Shown in pieces: positions 32,949-42,368 of a stretch of 64,000 nt of DNA. The notes under the pieces are model-generated. The model was not told the DNA's origin. It saw only the letters and a program-made list of their open reading frames with translations, and did no database searches. Origin of the DNA: Chloroflexi bacterium 44-23 (GTDB lineage Bacteria > Chloroflexota > Anaerolineae > Anaerolineales > Anaerolineaceae). Numbering within the stretch: the stretch's first letter is position 1; every line of letters begins with the position of its first letter. Location of the stretch: contig MKUW01000019.1 of the NCBI GenBank assembly GCA_001899005.1, positions 317,639-381,638 of the forward strand, in the 5' to 3' direction. Position numbers and translations under genes: made by a program.

Positions 32949-34193
32949 ATGAGTTTTCAATATCTGCACGGCCGAAAAATTCTTTTAGTCGGAGCTTTGA
33001 TTCTTATTTCAATTTCCTGTGCTTTGCCTTTTACGAAAAGTAAGCCTACACCACAAAATGACCTACAGGCCACGATTGCAGCCCTGGAGACCCGGGTGAG
33101 CACCACAGCCACTGTTGCATCCACCGCCACGGACATGCCACACAGCCTTGTAATGACAGCCACCCCCATTCCATCGGCGACGGAAATGCAGCCTGAGCAA
33201 CCGATTTATCGCGGCTACATTACCTCTCGCGATTTTCAATTCACGGCCTATGATTTCTCCGGTGCTTCCCTTGGTTTTCAGGTCCCTTCCGGACCACAGG
33301 AAGGCTATGGTGATAACGAAGTGACTGTATTGTCGAACGCCATTTATTACAGTATTTTTGGCAGCACATCCGGGGTCTTTCGCGTGGATAAGGGAGGAAC
33401 CTCCCAGTTGAACTTCATTGATGCAAAAGAGCCGGTTTCGATCAGCGTTTCTCCTGATGGTGGATTAATTGCCTGGGCGACGAATCAGTGGGAAGATACA
33501 GCCCCCGCCTCTGATATTTTTATTGCCAATATCGATGGCAGCAGCGTTCGTCTGGTGGAACATATACCTGCAGAAGGGCAGGAAAATCGCTGGCTCATCT
33601 TTCAGCCATTGCGCTGGAATTCTGACGGCAAGCTTCTTTATGCGACCGGGCCAACTGGAATTGGCGGCTATTTATTGTTCTGGGGATATAACGGATTGCG
33701 ACTGTATGACCCTGTGCAAAACGCGACCGAATTGCTGGTGAGTGATGATGAAAACCTGGGGTTATGTTTGAGCTCGGTTTCAGACGACGTGAGCAAGATT
33801 GCGCTTGTTTGCGGAAATGGATCGCATGCAGTACGTGTACGCACCTTAAGCAGCGGCCAGGAAGTGCAGTTCCCGTTATTGCCGGATCAAACTACTGCCG
33901 GGTCTGCCCGTTTTTCACCTGATGGCGAGTGGCTGGCTTATGTCATTCAGCGCGTGGATCCTGAAAATGAGTTCGGGCAAGTAGTGGTGGTTCCGGTGGA
34001 TGGCAGTATGGCGCCCAGTGTGATTGACCAGGTTGTTGGTGGCACTCTCACAGTTGAAGGCTGGATTGATAATGATTCCTTCCTGGTTACGATTTCTAAT
34101 TTGGAAACCAATTCTGTTTGGAAAATGAGTAAAGATGGCAGTATCAAAACCAATCTGGGCAGCGGCAGGTTCGTTGGATTCTTCCCTCATTAG
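32949..34193 (+). CDS. Lipoprotein with TolB-like beta-propeller
   Basis: The N-terminus (KILLVGALILISISC) is a lipoprotein-type signal with Cys near residue 25. A short coiled coil (LQATIAALETRVSTTATVAS) and Thr-rich linker follow. The main part shows WD40/TolB-like repeats: VSISVSPDGGLIAWATNQW, RFSPDGEWLAYVIQRV and LRWNSDGKLLYATGP, with the SPDG turns typical of PD40 blades. It should be an exported propeller anchored to the membrane. Ligand unknown. GGGAGGG at 32934-32940 is a good ribosome site. A terminator follows at 34310-34350. Confidence 0.8.
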   Translation: MSFQYLHGRKILLVGALILISISCALPFTKSKPTPQNDLQATIAALETRVSTTATVASTATDMPHSLVMTATPIPSATEMQPEQPIYRGYITSRDFQFTAYDFSGASLGFQVPSGPQEGYGDNEVTVLSNAIYYSIFGSTSGVFRVDKGGTSQLNFIDAKEPVSISVSPDGGLIAWATNQWEDTAPASDIFIANIDGSSVRLVEHIPAEGQENRWLIFQPLRWNSDGKLLYATGPTGIGGYLLFWGYNGLRLYDPVQNATELLVSDDENLGLCLSSVSDDVSKIALVCGNGSHAVRVRTLSSGQEVQFPLLPDQTTAGSARFSPDGEWLAYVIQRVDPENEFGQVVVVPVDGSMAPSVIDQVVGGTLTVEGWIDNDSFLVTISNLETNSVWKMSKDGSIKTNLGSGRFVGFFPH

Positions 34194-34309
34194 AATGGAA
34201 TTCCAAAAGTTACCATCCAGATAAGGCTGTGAATGCCGGTTGGGCAGGGAATATTAAGGAATGCTATCTTTTGCTAATATCCTGGAAAGAGGCTTAACCT
34301 TATTGACTG

Positions 34310-34350
34310 AGTGTCCAACAAGCAGGTAAGCGTGTTGGACACTAGTTTTT
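34310..34350 (+). terminator. Rho-independent terminator
   Basis: AGTGTCCAACA (34310-34320) pairs with TGTTGGACACT (34333-34343) around a 12-base loop, followed by AGTTTTT. It ends transcription of the propeller lipoprotein gene. Confidence 0.8.
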
Positions 34351-34427
34351 GCAATGCCTCTGGCTATTTAGTTTAATGCAAACGAGGGGCAATCATTGGC
34401 GAACATGCCCGTATAAGTGCCTACATT

Positions 34428-34988
34428 TTATTCAATCACCGGGGCGACAGTTACCGCCAAGAAAGCAGAACCTCTTTCCAGTGCTTCCCGGTTGGCAGGC
34501 AGCAGTTCATGGTGCTTGACAGGCAAATGCTCCCTGAGTGATTTTTCAACTGCTTTGAGCGGCAAAAAATTTAAATTGCCCAGCAGCGCTCCCAGCAGCA
34601 CCATATTAGTCATGCGTTTATCACCGATTTTTTCGGCGATATCATTGGCAGGAACCATGATCGAGCGGATATCATTCCGCTCTACTTCGCGATCTACCAT
34701 CGATTGATTGACAACCAGCAGACCACCTGCTTTAACCATTTTCTCGTATTTATCAAAGGAAGGTTTGTTCATGGCAATTACTGCCGTGGGGTGACTTATC
34801 AGTGGAGAGCCAATCTCCAGGTCGCTGATTACGACTGTACAGTTGGCTGTCCCTCCGCGCATCTCAGGCCCATAAGAGGGTATCCAGGTGACGTGCATGC
34901 CTTGATCCATGGCAGCATAGGCCAAAACCTGACCTGCAAATAAAACGCCCTGACCGCCAAAACCGGCGATGATGATTTCTGTTTGCAT
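34428..34988 (-). CDS. 2-oxoacid:ferredoxin oxidoreductase, gamma subunit
   Basis: The 186-residue protein is a typical gamma subunit: IAGFGGQGVLFAGQVLAYAA at the start, then SYGPEMRGGTANCTVVIS, and AEKIGDKRMTNMVLLGALLG. In the complete enzyme the subunit binds coenzyme A-side elements and completes the heterotetramer. It is the last of four co-oriented genes (delta, alpha, beta, gamma) with 12-base spacing to the beta gene. Substrate could be 2-oxoglutarate (Kor) or branched-chain oxoacids (Vor); the sequence alone does not settle it. Confidence 0.9.
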   Translation of the reverse strand: MQTEIIIAGFGGQGVLFAGQVLAYAAMDQGMHVTWIPSYGPEMRGGTANCTVVISDLEIGSPLISHPTAVIAMNKPSFDKYEKMVKAGGLLVVNQSMVDREVERNDIRSIMVPANDIAEKIGDKRMTNMVLLGALLGNLNFLPLKAVEKSLREHLPVKHHELLPANREALERGSAFLAVTVAPVIE

Positions 34989-35000
34989 TGCATGCTCCTT

Positions 35001-35780
35001 TTAAGCTTTGATATTTGCCAAGGCCGGATGCACCTTAAAGTCATTAATCGGATAATAAGGTACCATCACCTCCCCCACCCAGTCCTGGGCTTGTGAGGGA
35101 GTCATACCCCAGTTGGTGGGGCACACTGAAAGCAGTTCCACCAGAGAAAAACCAAGTCCGTGCTTTTGAGTTTCGAAAGCAAGGCGAATTGCTTTTTTTG
35201 CCATGCGAATGTTTTTCGGGTCATGCAGGCTGCGCCTTACCACATAGCTGGCGCCATCGAGAGTGGCAAGTAATTCTGCGGTACGGATCGGAAAACCGGC
35301 CAATTCAACATCTCTGCCGGTTGGTGAGGATGAGGTTTTCTGCCCGGGCAGTGTGGTGGGAGCCATTTGGCCGCCCGTCATGCCATAATTGGCATTATTT
35401 AAGAAGATGACCGTGATATTCTCTCCGCGAGCAGCTGCAGCAACAATTTCTCCCATACCGATTGAAGCCAGATCGCCATCACCCTGATAGGTCATTACGT
35501 ACCGGTCTGGAAGCACTCTTTTTATACCGGTCGCCATGGCAGGGGCACGGCCATGCGGTGCCTGGACAAAATCGAAATTAAAATAATTGTAAGCAAAAAC
35601 TGAACATCCAACAGACGCAACACCCACCATTTTTTCGCGAATGCCCATTTCATCGATAACTTCAGCTACCAGACGGTGCGCCGTACCGTGTGTACAGCCC
35701 GGGCAATAGTGGGTTTGCGAATCGCTAAATGCTATTGGGCGGCTGTAAACAACCTGTTCTTCAAAAGTAGTTTGTACCAT
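35001..35780 (-). CDS. 2-oxoacid:ferredoxin oxidoreductase, beta subunit (thiamine-binding)
   Basis: The frame extends to 35840, but AGGAGG (minus strand, 35786-35791) sits correctly before ATG 35778-35780, so [15 protein letters not shown] is the start; 259 residues. The TPP motif is [20 protein letters not shown] ending in [31 protein letters not shown] near the start is the conserved CPGC block of such beta subunits. The protein binds thiamine diphosphate and, with alpha, decarboxylates a 2-oxoacid to acyl-CoA. Its start is 11 bases after the alpha stop. Confidence 0.92.
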   Translation of the reverse strand: MVQTTFEEQVVYSRPIAFSDSQTHYCPGCTHGTAHRLVAEVIDEMGIREKMVGVASVGCSVFAYNYFNFDFVQAPHGRAPAMATGIKRVLPDRYVMTYQGDGDLASIGMGEIVAAAARGENITVIFLNNANYGMTGGQMAPTTLPGQKTSSSPTGRDVELAGFPIRTAELLATLDGASYVVRRSLHDPKNIRMAKKAIRLAFETQKHGLGFSLVELLSVCPTNWGMTPSQAQDWVGEVMVPYYPINDFKVHPALANIKA

Positions 35781-35790
35781 TCCAAACCTC

Positions 35791-36903
35791 CTAATTATCG
35801 AGTGAGAAACGATCCAGCCAACGATCGCGAGGATGACCATTGGGTGAGTGCGGTTGGTTGACCAGCCGGTCTATTTCAGCCTCGATCTCTTCCGGCATGG
35901 GTACCATACCACCCATACGGCCATAAAATTCCACAGGTATGCTGTTTCTGGTGATTTTAATGACATCTTCCAGCATCTGACCTGAATTCATTTCAACGAC
36001 CAGCAGTCCATCCATACGTTGGCTTAGTTCATATAATTCCTGTTCGGGAAAAGGTGCGAGTGTAATGGGACGGAATAGACCAACCGGGATCCCTTTTGCC
36101 CGCGCAGCACGGATAGCTGAGAGCGAGATGCGGCCAGATGTGCCAAAGCTGACGACAGCATAACGGGCATCCTCAAGATAATATTCCATATACCGGACTT
36201 CTGCTTTTTTGATTTCCTGCCATCGTTTTTCCAGATGCAGGTTGAAAGCTTCCTGTTCTCGGGGTTCAAGATTAATCGAAGAAAGAATGCGTTTTTCTCT
36301 TCCGGCAGCTCCGTACGTTGCCCATTCCGGCTGGCGCATGATCACTGGCAGCATTTCAGGCAAAACGGCCGGTTCCATCAACTGGCCAAGCGATCCATCA
36401 GCCAGGATGATGACCAAAGAGCGGTACTTTTCAGCCAGATCAAAAGCACCATAGGTCAGGTCGATGGCTTCCTGAATGTTAGCTGGCGCTAACACAATCG
36501 GGTGATAGTCGCCATGACCACCCCCATGAACGATCTGATTGTAATCGGCTTGAGCAGGGGCGATATTACCCAAACCTGGTCCACCCCGCATGATATCCAC
36601 TAATACAGCAGGAACTTCCGTACCGGCGATATAAGAAAGCCCCTCCAACATTAAGCTCACACCAGGGCTGGAAGATGAACTCAGAACCCGTGCACCGGTG
36701 CAGGCGGCACCGTAGACCATGTTAACCGCGCCTAACTCGCTTTCGGCCTGCACAAAGGCGCGGCCCAGTTCAGGCATTCGTTTAGCCAGCCATTCCAACA
36801 ACTCTGTTTGGGGTGTAATCGGGTAACCAAAGTACGCGTTCATGCCTGCACGAATGGCAGCCTCAGCGATGGCAACATTTCCTTTCAACAATTCTTTGGC
36901 CAT
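35791..36903 (-). CDS. 2-oxoacid:ferredoxin oxidoreductase, alpha subunit (VorB/KorA)
   Basis: The 370-residue protein has the alpha-subunit signature [20 protein letters not shown] followed by [11 protein letters not shown], the [17 protein letters not shown] block and [16 protein letters not shown]. These are found in KorA/VorB pyrimidine-binding subunits. Residues about 245-340 form the transketolase C-terminal domain ([20 protein letters not shown]). It acts in the cytoplasm with beta, gamma and the ferredoxin subunit to oxidise 2-oxoacids with reduction of ferredoxin, a hallmark of strict anaerobes. It lies 3 bases after the delta gene. Confidence 0.92.
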   Translation of the reverse strand: MAKELLKGNVAIAEAAIRAGMNAYFGYPITPQTELLEWLAKRMPELGRAFVQAESELGAVNMVYGAACTGARVLSSSSSPGVSLMLEGLSYIAGTEVPAVLVDIMRGGPGLGNIAPAQADYNQIVHGGGHGDYHPIVLAPANIQEAIDLTYGAFDLAEKYRSLVIILADGSLGQLMEPAVLPEMLPVIMRQPEWATYGAAGREKRILSSINLEPREQEAFNLHLEKRWQEIKKAEVRYMEYYLEDARYAVVSFGTSGRISLSAIRAARAKGIPVGLFRPITLAPFPEQELYELSQRMDGLLVVEMNSGQMLEDVIKITRNSIPVEFYGRMGGMVPMPEEIEAEIDRLVNQPHSPNGHPRDRWLDRFSLDN

Positions 36904-36906
36904 TAA

Positions 36907-37155
36907 TTACTCCTGCTCTTGGGTCTGTGAACGTGCTTTCACTTCGCGATAGACGATAATGGCGGCTTCTGGACAAACAATTGCACATACGCCACAACCC
37001 GTACACCCAAGTTCGATCAATTCTGCCGGATGATAGCCTTTGGCATTAATGTGATCTGCTGAAAGTGCTAAAACCCCTTGGGGGCATGCTTCAACACATA
37101 AGTTGCAGCCTTTGCAATAAAACTCGTCAATTTCAACCCGTCCTTTTGGGGGCAT
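36907..37155 (-). CDS. 2-oxoacid:ferredoxin oxidoreductase, delta (2x[4Fe-4S] ferredoxin) subunit
   Basis: The 82-residue protein has two cluster motifs: CKGCNLCVEACPQGVL and CTGCGVCAIVCPEAAI, the CxxCxxCxxxCP pattern for two [4Fe-4S] centres. It should carry electrons from the thiamine site to soluble ferredoxin. GGAGGAG on the minus strand (37160-37166) precedes the ATG. It is the first gene of the four-gene operon reading to 34428, so the promoter should be just right of 37155. Confidence 0.92.
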   Translation of the reverse strand: MPPKGRVEIDEFYCKGCNLCVEACPQGVLALSADHINAKGYHPAELIELGCTGCGVCAIVCPEAAIIVYREVKARSQTQEQE

Positions 37156-37234
37156 TTCTCCTCCTCGCTAAAAGGTTTCGTGTAACTCGGATAAATTTGG
37201 TATACATTGCATAATTCGATTATGGTATTAATAC

Positions 37235-37633
37235 TTGAAAAATATAAGTGTAGATTGTCATACGTCAATTCCCCAATTTTCCTCGCTTGTCACGAACTTG
37301 GATTATTTGTACAATAATCAATTTAAAAACCGACTAATTTTGTCTTATAATGATATTAAGATGATTTACGGGTGGAGAAGTGCCAGTCAGCTAGAGGGAT
37401 ACACCACCAGTGTTATTTTAAAGCAAGATTTGCCAGTAGGAGAATGGATGGACGTTAATATTTACGTCAGTGATTACGGAACTTCTGGAATGCAATCAAT
37501 TTTATTTGATATTCTTGAAAAAACGAATTTCTTTAATCTTAATAAACAAAAAATTGCCCTCTTAGTTTTGCCGGTTCAGTGCTTGAAAGAAAATGTCAAT
37601 GGCTCTCGGCTGATTGCTGGTGGTGCATTCTGA
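37235..37633 (+). CDS. Hypothetical protein, unknown family
   Basis: The frame opens at a TTG; an ATG at 37361 (MIYGWRSASQLEGYTTSVIL) would give a 90-residue protein that looks better conserved in style. No domain is recognised. It is not hydrophobic and has mixed alpha/beta character (WMDVNIYVSDYGTSGMQSIL). It is immediately followed by another small frame, with the stop TGA overlapping a possible CTG start, so they may be two parts of one unit. It is divergent from the oxidoreductase operon. Function unknown. Confidence 0.5.
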   Translation: MKNISVDCHTSIPQFSSLVTNLDYLYNNQFKNRLILSYNDIKMIYGWRSASQLEGYTTSVILKQDLPVGEWMDVNIYVSDYGTSGMQSILFDILEKTNFFNLNKQKIALLVLPVQCLKENVNGSRLIAGGAF

Positions 37634-37887
37634 AAAAATTTACATATGATCTCCGTGTTTTACCATTCTGGTTATTGCAAGTCTATCTGGAAGAAGTGGG
37701 TGGCAAGTTAAACCAGGATAACTGGTTCATTGGGGTTGGCTGGAAAGCAAAAATTGAAAAAATAAAAGATTTCGAATCAGGCTCCGGCAAAGTCAGCCAG
37801 ATTCACCTGGAATGGTGGGGCGATGAACGCGCTATTCGTGAAATACTACCTCAGTTGGAGCAAAAAATGCTTAGGTCGGACGGGTAG
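37579..37887 (+). CDS. Hypothetical small protein
   Basis: The frame from GTG 37579 overlaps the previous gene by 55 bases; a CTG at 37630 (LKKFTYDLRVLPFWLLQVYL) overlapping its stop is a more natural start and gives about 85 residues. The protein has Trp-rich segments (NWFIGVGWKAKIEK, IHLEWWGDERAIREILPQLE). It resembles small soluble proteins of alpha/beta type, but no family was recognised. The overlap suggests coupling to the preceding gene. It is convergent with the SDR gene at 37937. Confidence 0.5.
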   Translation: MLERKCQWLSADCWWCILKKFTYDLRVLPFWLLQVYLEEVGGKLNQDNWFIGVGWKAKIEKIKDFESGSGKVSQIHLEWWGDERAIREILPQLEQKMLRSDG

Positions 37888-37936
37888 GAAGAATTGGCCT
37901 TATCTTATCGCTTATCAAAAAAATAACACAGTAATT

Positions 37937-38938
37937 TTATGCCAATCTGGATGCTTGAAACCACTCATACGCATCGGAAATGGCTTGAATGAGAGACCTG
38001 GCAGGTTGCAGATTCAACTCTCTACGAGATTTTTCAATGGAGTAATAGAAACCATAACCTGCTAAACGGGTAATTTCTGGTGAAACCGGTAGGTTGATAA
38101 TCGGATTGATCCAATTTAAAGGCGCGGCAAATCGACGAATCACCGCTCCCGGAACAATCAAGCGTGGGGCAGAAACATTGACGGTTTTGGCGATGGTTTC
38201 TAAAAAGTCCGGAACACTCACATTGGTGCCGCCAAGTATATAGCGTTCACCTGTTCTTCCGTATTGCATGGCCGCCAAATGGCCGTTAACGACATCGTCA
38301 ATATGAATGACATTCAGGCCGCCGGTTGTACCAAACGGCAGCTTATTTTGTGCTATTTTTACAATGACCGAACTGGATTTACGATAAACGTCTCCAGCCC
38401 CGACCACATAAGTCGGGTTGACAATGACCACATCCAATCCGCGGCTGACCGCCATTTGGACTTCCAATTCTGCCAGGTATTTGCTGTAACCATATGGCCA
38501 ATAACTGGAAGGAAAATTCCAGGTATGGTTTTCATTAATCCAGAGAGACTCCGTTGGCGCTAAGTTGGGTTCCGCATCCAGAGGCACCCCCAGTGCTGCC
38601 ACAGAACTTGTATGTATGAAGCGTTTAACTCCATTCGCATGTGCGGCTTCGAGCACATGGCGGGTTCCTTCAACATTGACTGCGTACATTTTTGAAGGAT
38701 TTTGTTCTGAGCCCAGCATGGCGGCTATGTGAAAGACAACGTCAATTCCCTCCATCGCTTTTTGCAGGCTTTCGGGATTGGAAAGATGACCGATAGCGTG
38801 CTCAACTGGCAAGTCACGAATTAATGCCAGATTGCTGGATGCGCGGTGAAAAGCGCGTACTTGGTGGCTTTGGGCGACCAATGCCTGGCAAAGAGCACCG
38901 CCAAGGAAACCGGTTGAGCCGGTTACCAAAACATGCAC
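37937..38938 (-). CDS. NAD(P)-dependent epimerase/dehydratase, extended SDR
   Basis: The frame extends past a GTG at 38936-38938; that GTG starts [20 protein letters not shown], the Rossmann motif TGxxGxxG at its expected place. The catalytic YxxxK is YGYSKYL, with the Ser/Thr of IHTSSVAALG before it. The protein fits the dihydroflavonol-4-reductase/3-beta-HSD-like group that oxidises or reduces a hydroxyl or keto group. The exact substrate is unknown. The GTG overlaps the stop of the thiolase gene by one base (TAGTG), so the two are translationally coupled and may act in one pathway. Confidence 0.85.
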   Translation of the reverse strand: MHVLVTGSTGFLGGALCQALVAQSHQVRAFHRASSNLALIRDLPVEHAIGHLSNPESLQKAMEGIDVVFHIAAMLGSEQNPSKMYAVNVEGTRHVLEAAHANGVKRFIHTSSVAALGVPLDAEPNLAPTESLWINENHTWNFPSSYWPYGYSKYLAELEVQMAVSRGLDVVIVNPTYVVGAGDVYRKSSSVIVKIAQNKLPFGTTGGLNVIHIDDVVNGHLAAMQYGRTGERYILGGTNVSVPDFLETIAKTVNVSAPRLIVPGAVIRRFAAPLNWINPIINLPVSPEITRLAGYGFYYSIEKSRRELNLQPARSLIQAISDAYEWFQASRLA

Positions 38939-40155
38939 TAGCCGATCCACTCCAGAATGGTGGCTTCGCCCTGGCCAACACCTACACATAAGGTCGCCAA
39001 TCCATACCGTTGCTGATAACCGGCAGTTGCTCGGTGTTTCATTTCATGTAATAGGGTGGTTGCAATGCGTACCCCGGAACAGCCAAGTGGGTGACCCAAG
39101 GCGACGGCACCGCCATTGACATTGACAATTTCCTCGTTCAGGCCCAATTCTTTAATCACAGCCAAAGATTGCGCCGCAAATGCTTCATTTAATTCTATCA
39201 AATCCAGATCGGTAATGCTCAGACCGGCGCGCTGCAATGCTCTGCGAGTGGCTGGCACCGGTCCGATGCCCATGATGCGGGGAGGAACTCCGGCAGAGGC
39301 GCCGCTGACCCAGCGGGCGAGCGGTTTCAACCCGAGTTCCTTTGCGCGTTTGGCACTCATTATCAGAATGGCGGCTGCTCCATCATTCAAACTGGAGGAA
39401 TTTCCAGCTGTTACGCTGCCGCTGCTGCGGAAGACCGGTTTTAGCGAAGCCAGCTTTGCGAGGGTGGTATCCCGGCGTGGATGTTCATCAATGGAAACCA
39501 ACACGGGATCGCCTTTACGCTGAGGAATTGAAACCGGGGAGATCTCATCCTGAAAGGTGCCATTATCCATGGCAGTAATCGCTTTTTGATGGCTGTTAAA
39601 TGCAAAGTGATCCTGAGCTTCTCGTGAGATTTGATATTGGTCGGCCAGATTCTCTGCGGTGATTCCCATTGAATCCACGCCGTAATGTGCTGCCATGACG
39701 GGGTTGGGGAAACGCCAGCCGATGGATGTGTCATATGCGGTCAAATTGCCTGTAGGAAAACCACTTTCCGCTTTTGCAAATACATAAGGGGCTCGTGACA
39801 TGCTTTCCACCCCGCCCGCAATAAAGATTTCACCATCGCCGCAACGGATAGCTCTTGCGGCGATGTTAATGGCTGCCAGACCGGAAGCACACAAACGATT
39901 GATGGTAAGTGCCGGCACTTCAACCGGGAAGCCAGCCAACAAGGTGGCCATACGGGCGACATTGCGGTTATCCTCACCCGCCTGGTTGGCGCAGCCAAGA
40001 TATACCTCTTCAATCAGGGCAGGATCGATTTCAGTACGAGAAATTACTTCACGGAGAATATGAGCTGCCAGGTCATCCGGCCGAATCTGAGCCAAGGCTC
40101 CCCCTATATTTCCCACGGGTGTTCTCACAGCATCAATGATCACAACATCTTCCAT
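38938..40155 (-). CDS. Thiolase (acetyl-CoA C-acyltransferase)
   Basis: The frame continues to 40188, but a GGAGG on the minus strand (40160-40164) before ATG 40153-40155 sets the start ([19 protein letters not shown]). The active site Cys is in [16 protein letters not shown], the His in [14 protein letters not shown], and the second Cys near the end in LCVGVGQG. These are the catalytic residues of thiolases, which condense or cleave acyl-CoA. It could act in degradation (beta-oxidation) or acetoacetyl-CoA formation. The gene is followed by an SDR with one-base overlap. Confidence 0.93.
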   Translation of the reverse strand: MEDVVIIDAVRTPVGNIGGALAQIRPDDLAAHILREVISRTEIDPALIEEVYLGCANQAGEDNRNVARMATLLAGFPVEVPALTINRLCASGLAAINIAARAIRCGDGEIFIAGGVESMSRAPYVFAKAESGFPTGNLTAYDTSIGWRFPNPVMAAHYGVDSMGITAENLADQYQISREAQDHFAFNSHQKAITAMDNGTFQDEISPVSIPQRKGDPVLVSIDEHPRRDTTLAKLASLKPVFRSSGSVTAGNSSSLNDGAAAILIMSAKRAKELGLKPLARWVSGASAGVPPRIMGIGPVPATRRALQRAGLSITDLDLIELNEAFAAQSLAVIKELGLNEEIVNVNGGAVALGHPLGCSGVRIATTLLHEMKHRATAGYQQRYGLATLCVGVGQGEATILEWIG

Positions 40156-40224
40156 TCCAGCCTCCACTAATCTTTCGCTTCGAATCATTCTACCAAAAAA
40201 GCTTCATTCATGTAAAATACATCC

Positions 40225-40830
40225 ATGCAAATTAATTCGATTATCCCAGCTCCGTTTTATAACCGCGATGTGGTTCAGGTGGCGCGCGAGTTAATCGGAA
40301 AACGTCTGGTGCGTCGTAGCGATGCGGGGCTTATTTCTGGAATCATCTCTGAAACAGAAGCTTATAACGGCAGCCAGGATTTGGCTTGCCATGCACGTGC
40401 AGGAAGGACCGCCAGAACGGCCACCATGTATGGTCCGGCAGGTCATGCATATATCTATTTTACATATGGAATGCATTGGTTACTGAATGTTGTCACCGGA
40501 GAAGAAGGTTACCCGGCTGCAGTTTTGATCCGTGCCATCCTGCCGCAAGAAGGTTTGGACCTCATCTCTAAAAATAGAACCGGGGTAGGCCGCGAACACT
40601 GGACAGATGGCCCGGCAAAATTGACGCGAGCTTTGTTGATTGGTAAGGAATTGAATGGAATTAACCTCACCAATTCAGATTCAAACTTGTGGATCGAAGC
40701 GGGTGTTCCGATTCCGCAGGATAATATTTACGTAAGCTCAAGGATTGGTCTTGGAAAAACCCCGGAACCCTGGCTTAGCATGCCATGGCGTTTTCGAATT
40801 AGTGATTTAGCCTTCATGGACAAACCATGA
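40225..40830 (+). CDS. 3-methyladenine DNA glycosylase, AAG/MPG type
   Basis: The 201-residue protein matches the alkyladenine glycosylase fold: ARELIGKRLVRR, then GIISETEAYNGSQDLACHA, MYGPAGHAYIYFTYGMHWLL and TDGPAKLTRALLI. E64 equivalent in the SETEAY block is the catalytic Glu that activates water. It removes alkylated or deaminated purines to start base excision repair. Length is normal. Its stop overlaps the next gene as ATGA. Confidence 0.94.
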   Translation: MQINSIIPAPFYNRDVVQVARELIGKRLVRRSDAGLISGIISETEAYNGSQDLACHARAGRTARTATMYGPAGHAYIYFTYGMHWLLNVVTGEEGYPAAVLIRAILPQEGLDLISKNRTGVGREHWTDGPAKLTRALLIGKELNGINLTNSDSNLWIEAGVPIPQDNIYVSSRIGLGKTPEPWLSMPWRFRISDLAFMDKP

Positions 40831-41636
40831 AAGATTTTCCTGCCAGACCATGCTTAATTTTATTTTTAGCCTTTGGAATGCTGGTGATTGGCTGCCAACC
40901 AACTGTAAGCCCGACATCTCTGCCAGATCTGGCCTATCATTTTATTTGGGTGGGAGATGACAGTCTTGCCACGGGTCCGTTGGATTTACAAACGCAGCTG
41001 TTATTAGAGGCAGGTAATTATCCAAATCAGCTGCAGATGAAGACTGTTTTAGACCCCCGCAATCTACTTTCCTTTCAACCCGCGGAGGATTCGCTTTCAG
41101 ATCTATCGGTAGAGAAACAGCATCAATTTGTAATTTTGCAGATGTTTGGGATTACCAAACCGGAAAGCGATCAGGAATATTTTGGCAGCGCCAATGCCTG
41201 GATTGTACAGATAGAAAGTAAGCAAGGGGTTCCACTTCTTTTATACCCCTGGTATTCAATGGTTGATAATAGCCAGACCCGAACGCAAATAGATGCGCTT
41301 GTGCATCAATTTGCATGGAAAAGTAAAGCAGTACTCATTCCAGTTGGGCCTGCCTGGGAAAAAGTGAGAGAAGATCATCCCCAATTGCAGTTATATGCTT
41401 CGGATGGCATGCATCCTTCCGCTGAAGGTGTTTATTTGAGTGCCTGTGTTATCTATGCCAGCCTGACAGGAGAATCGCCAGTGGGACTTCCGATCTATAC
41501 TTCCGTTAGCTATGATTCCCCCCAGGATATTGTGACGCTTAATCGAGATTCAGTATTGCTGCTGCAGCAGGTTGCCTGGGATGTAATCCAGGATTACCAG
41601 CAAAAAGGCGAATTCCAGGTTATTTTGCCGAAATGA
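40827..41636 (+). CDS. Lipoprotein with SGNH/GDSL-like hydrolase fold
   Basis: The N-terminus is a lipoprotein signal (LILFLAFGMLVIGC, lipobox VIGC). Block V of SGNH hydrolases is visible as SDGMHPSAEGVYLSACVIYA, with the Asp and His of the DxxH pair. Block I would be VGDDSLATG, which has a GDDS in place of GDSL; so the nucleophile Ser is plausible. The length of 269 residues fits. It should be an extracellular anchored hydrolase of unknown substrate. It is coupled to the glycosylase gene by a 4-base overlap although no functional link is evident. Confidence 0.75.
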   Translation: MKDFPARPCLILFLAFGMLVIGCQPTVSPTSLPDLAYHFIWVGDDSLATGPLDLQTQLLLEAGNYPNQLQMKTVLDPRNLLSFQPAEDSLSDLSVEKQHQFVILQMFGITKPESDQEYFGSANAWIVQIESKQGVPLLLYPWYSMVDNSQTRTQIDALVHQFAWKSKAVLIPVGPAWEKVREDHPQLQLYASDGMHPSAEGVYLSACVIYASLTGESPVGLPIYTSVSYDSPQDIVTLNRDSVLLLQQVAWDVIQDYQQKGEFQVILPK

Positions 41637-41909
41637 GCAATCATTCTTATCATGAAATTTTGTAGGATTTTAATCGGACTTCTGACGTTTCTAAAAACGG
41701 AAGTCGTGGCCAGCCCTGAGAGTATAATGTTAATTAATAATTGGATTGATTGAAAACAACAGAAAACGTTCCACCGAGCTTGCAGTGGGCTACCCACAAA
41801 AATGGTTTCGACGAGTAAAATCATGCTATACATGGCTCAGTTGTAAAATCAGGAAAATAAAGGATTTTACGGAAATTGATAATTTGTTTCACATGAGGAG
41901 TAAGGTAAG

Positions 41910-42350
41910 ATGTTTCGAAAAACGCCACCGGTTTCAAATCAGCCTGTTCAACAACTTGACCGGGTCACCTCTGTCCTGGGGCCGGGAATTACCTGGAAGG
42001 GTAATTTAAGGGGCAGCGGTGGAGTGCGCATCGAAGGTGCCTTTGAGGGTGAAATCACTATTCGTGGGTTGGTGGTGGTTGGTGAAACCGGCAGGGTCAA
42101 TTGCGAGAACTTGCAATCAAATGTGGTTATTGTTGCCGGAGCTGTTAAAGGAAATATTATGGCCGAAAAGCTGGAGATTCGCAGCACAGGCCGGGTTTGG
42201 GGAGATGTAACCACGACTGCTTTTTCAACCGAAGAAGGAGCTTTCCTGCGCGGGCAGGTACGGATGGAAGAACGGATAGAGTTGAACCTGGAAGAAGAGA
42301 ATTCAATAATTGCTGAACCTCTCTCGAAGGACGAAGAACCTGGTGAATAG
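41910..42350 (+). CDS. Bactofilin family protein
   Basis: The protein has the bactofilin core beta-helix: VTSVLGPGITWKGNLRGSGG, then VRIEGAFEGEITIRGLVVVG, then QSNVVIVAGAVKGNIMAEKL, with GxV repeats each turning one beta-helical rung. Bactofilins polymerise without nucleotide into filaments that guide cell shape or envelope enzymes. The short N-terminus (FRKTPPVSNQPVQQLD) and the acidic C-terminus (about residues 115-146) are typical. It is followed 18 bases on by a CPBP protein. Preceded by GAGGAG at 41894-41899. Confidence 0.88.
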   Translation: MFRKTPPVSNQPVQQLDRVTSVLGPGITWKGNLRGSGGVRIEGAFEGEITIRGLVVVGETGRVNCENLQSNVVIVAGAVKGNIMAEKLEIRSTGRVWGDVTTTAFSTEEGAFLRGQVRMEERIELNLEEENSIIAEPLSKDEEPGE

Positions 42351-42368
42351 TATTGATCGGAGGTCTGC

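Noticed and set aside
34310..34350. Inverted repeat as an attachment site or mobile-element end
   Set aside because: It is followed by a T-tract and placed after a gene, so it is better read as a terminator.
41660..41695. Hairpin GACTTC...GAAGTC before the bactofilin gene as a terminator
   Set aside because: The stem is interrupted and no T-tract follows on the plus strand; too weak to call.
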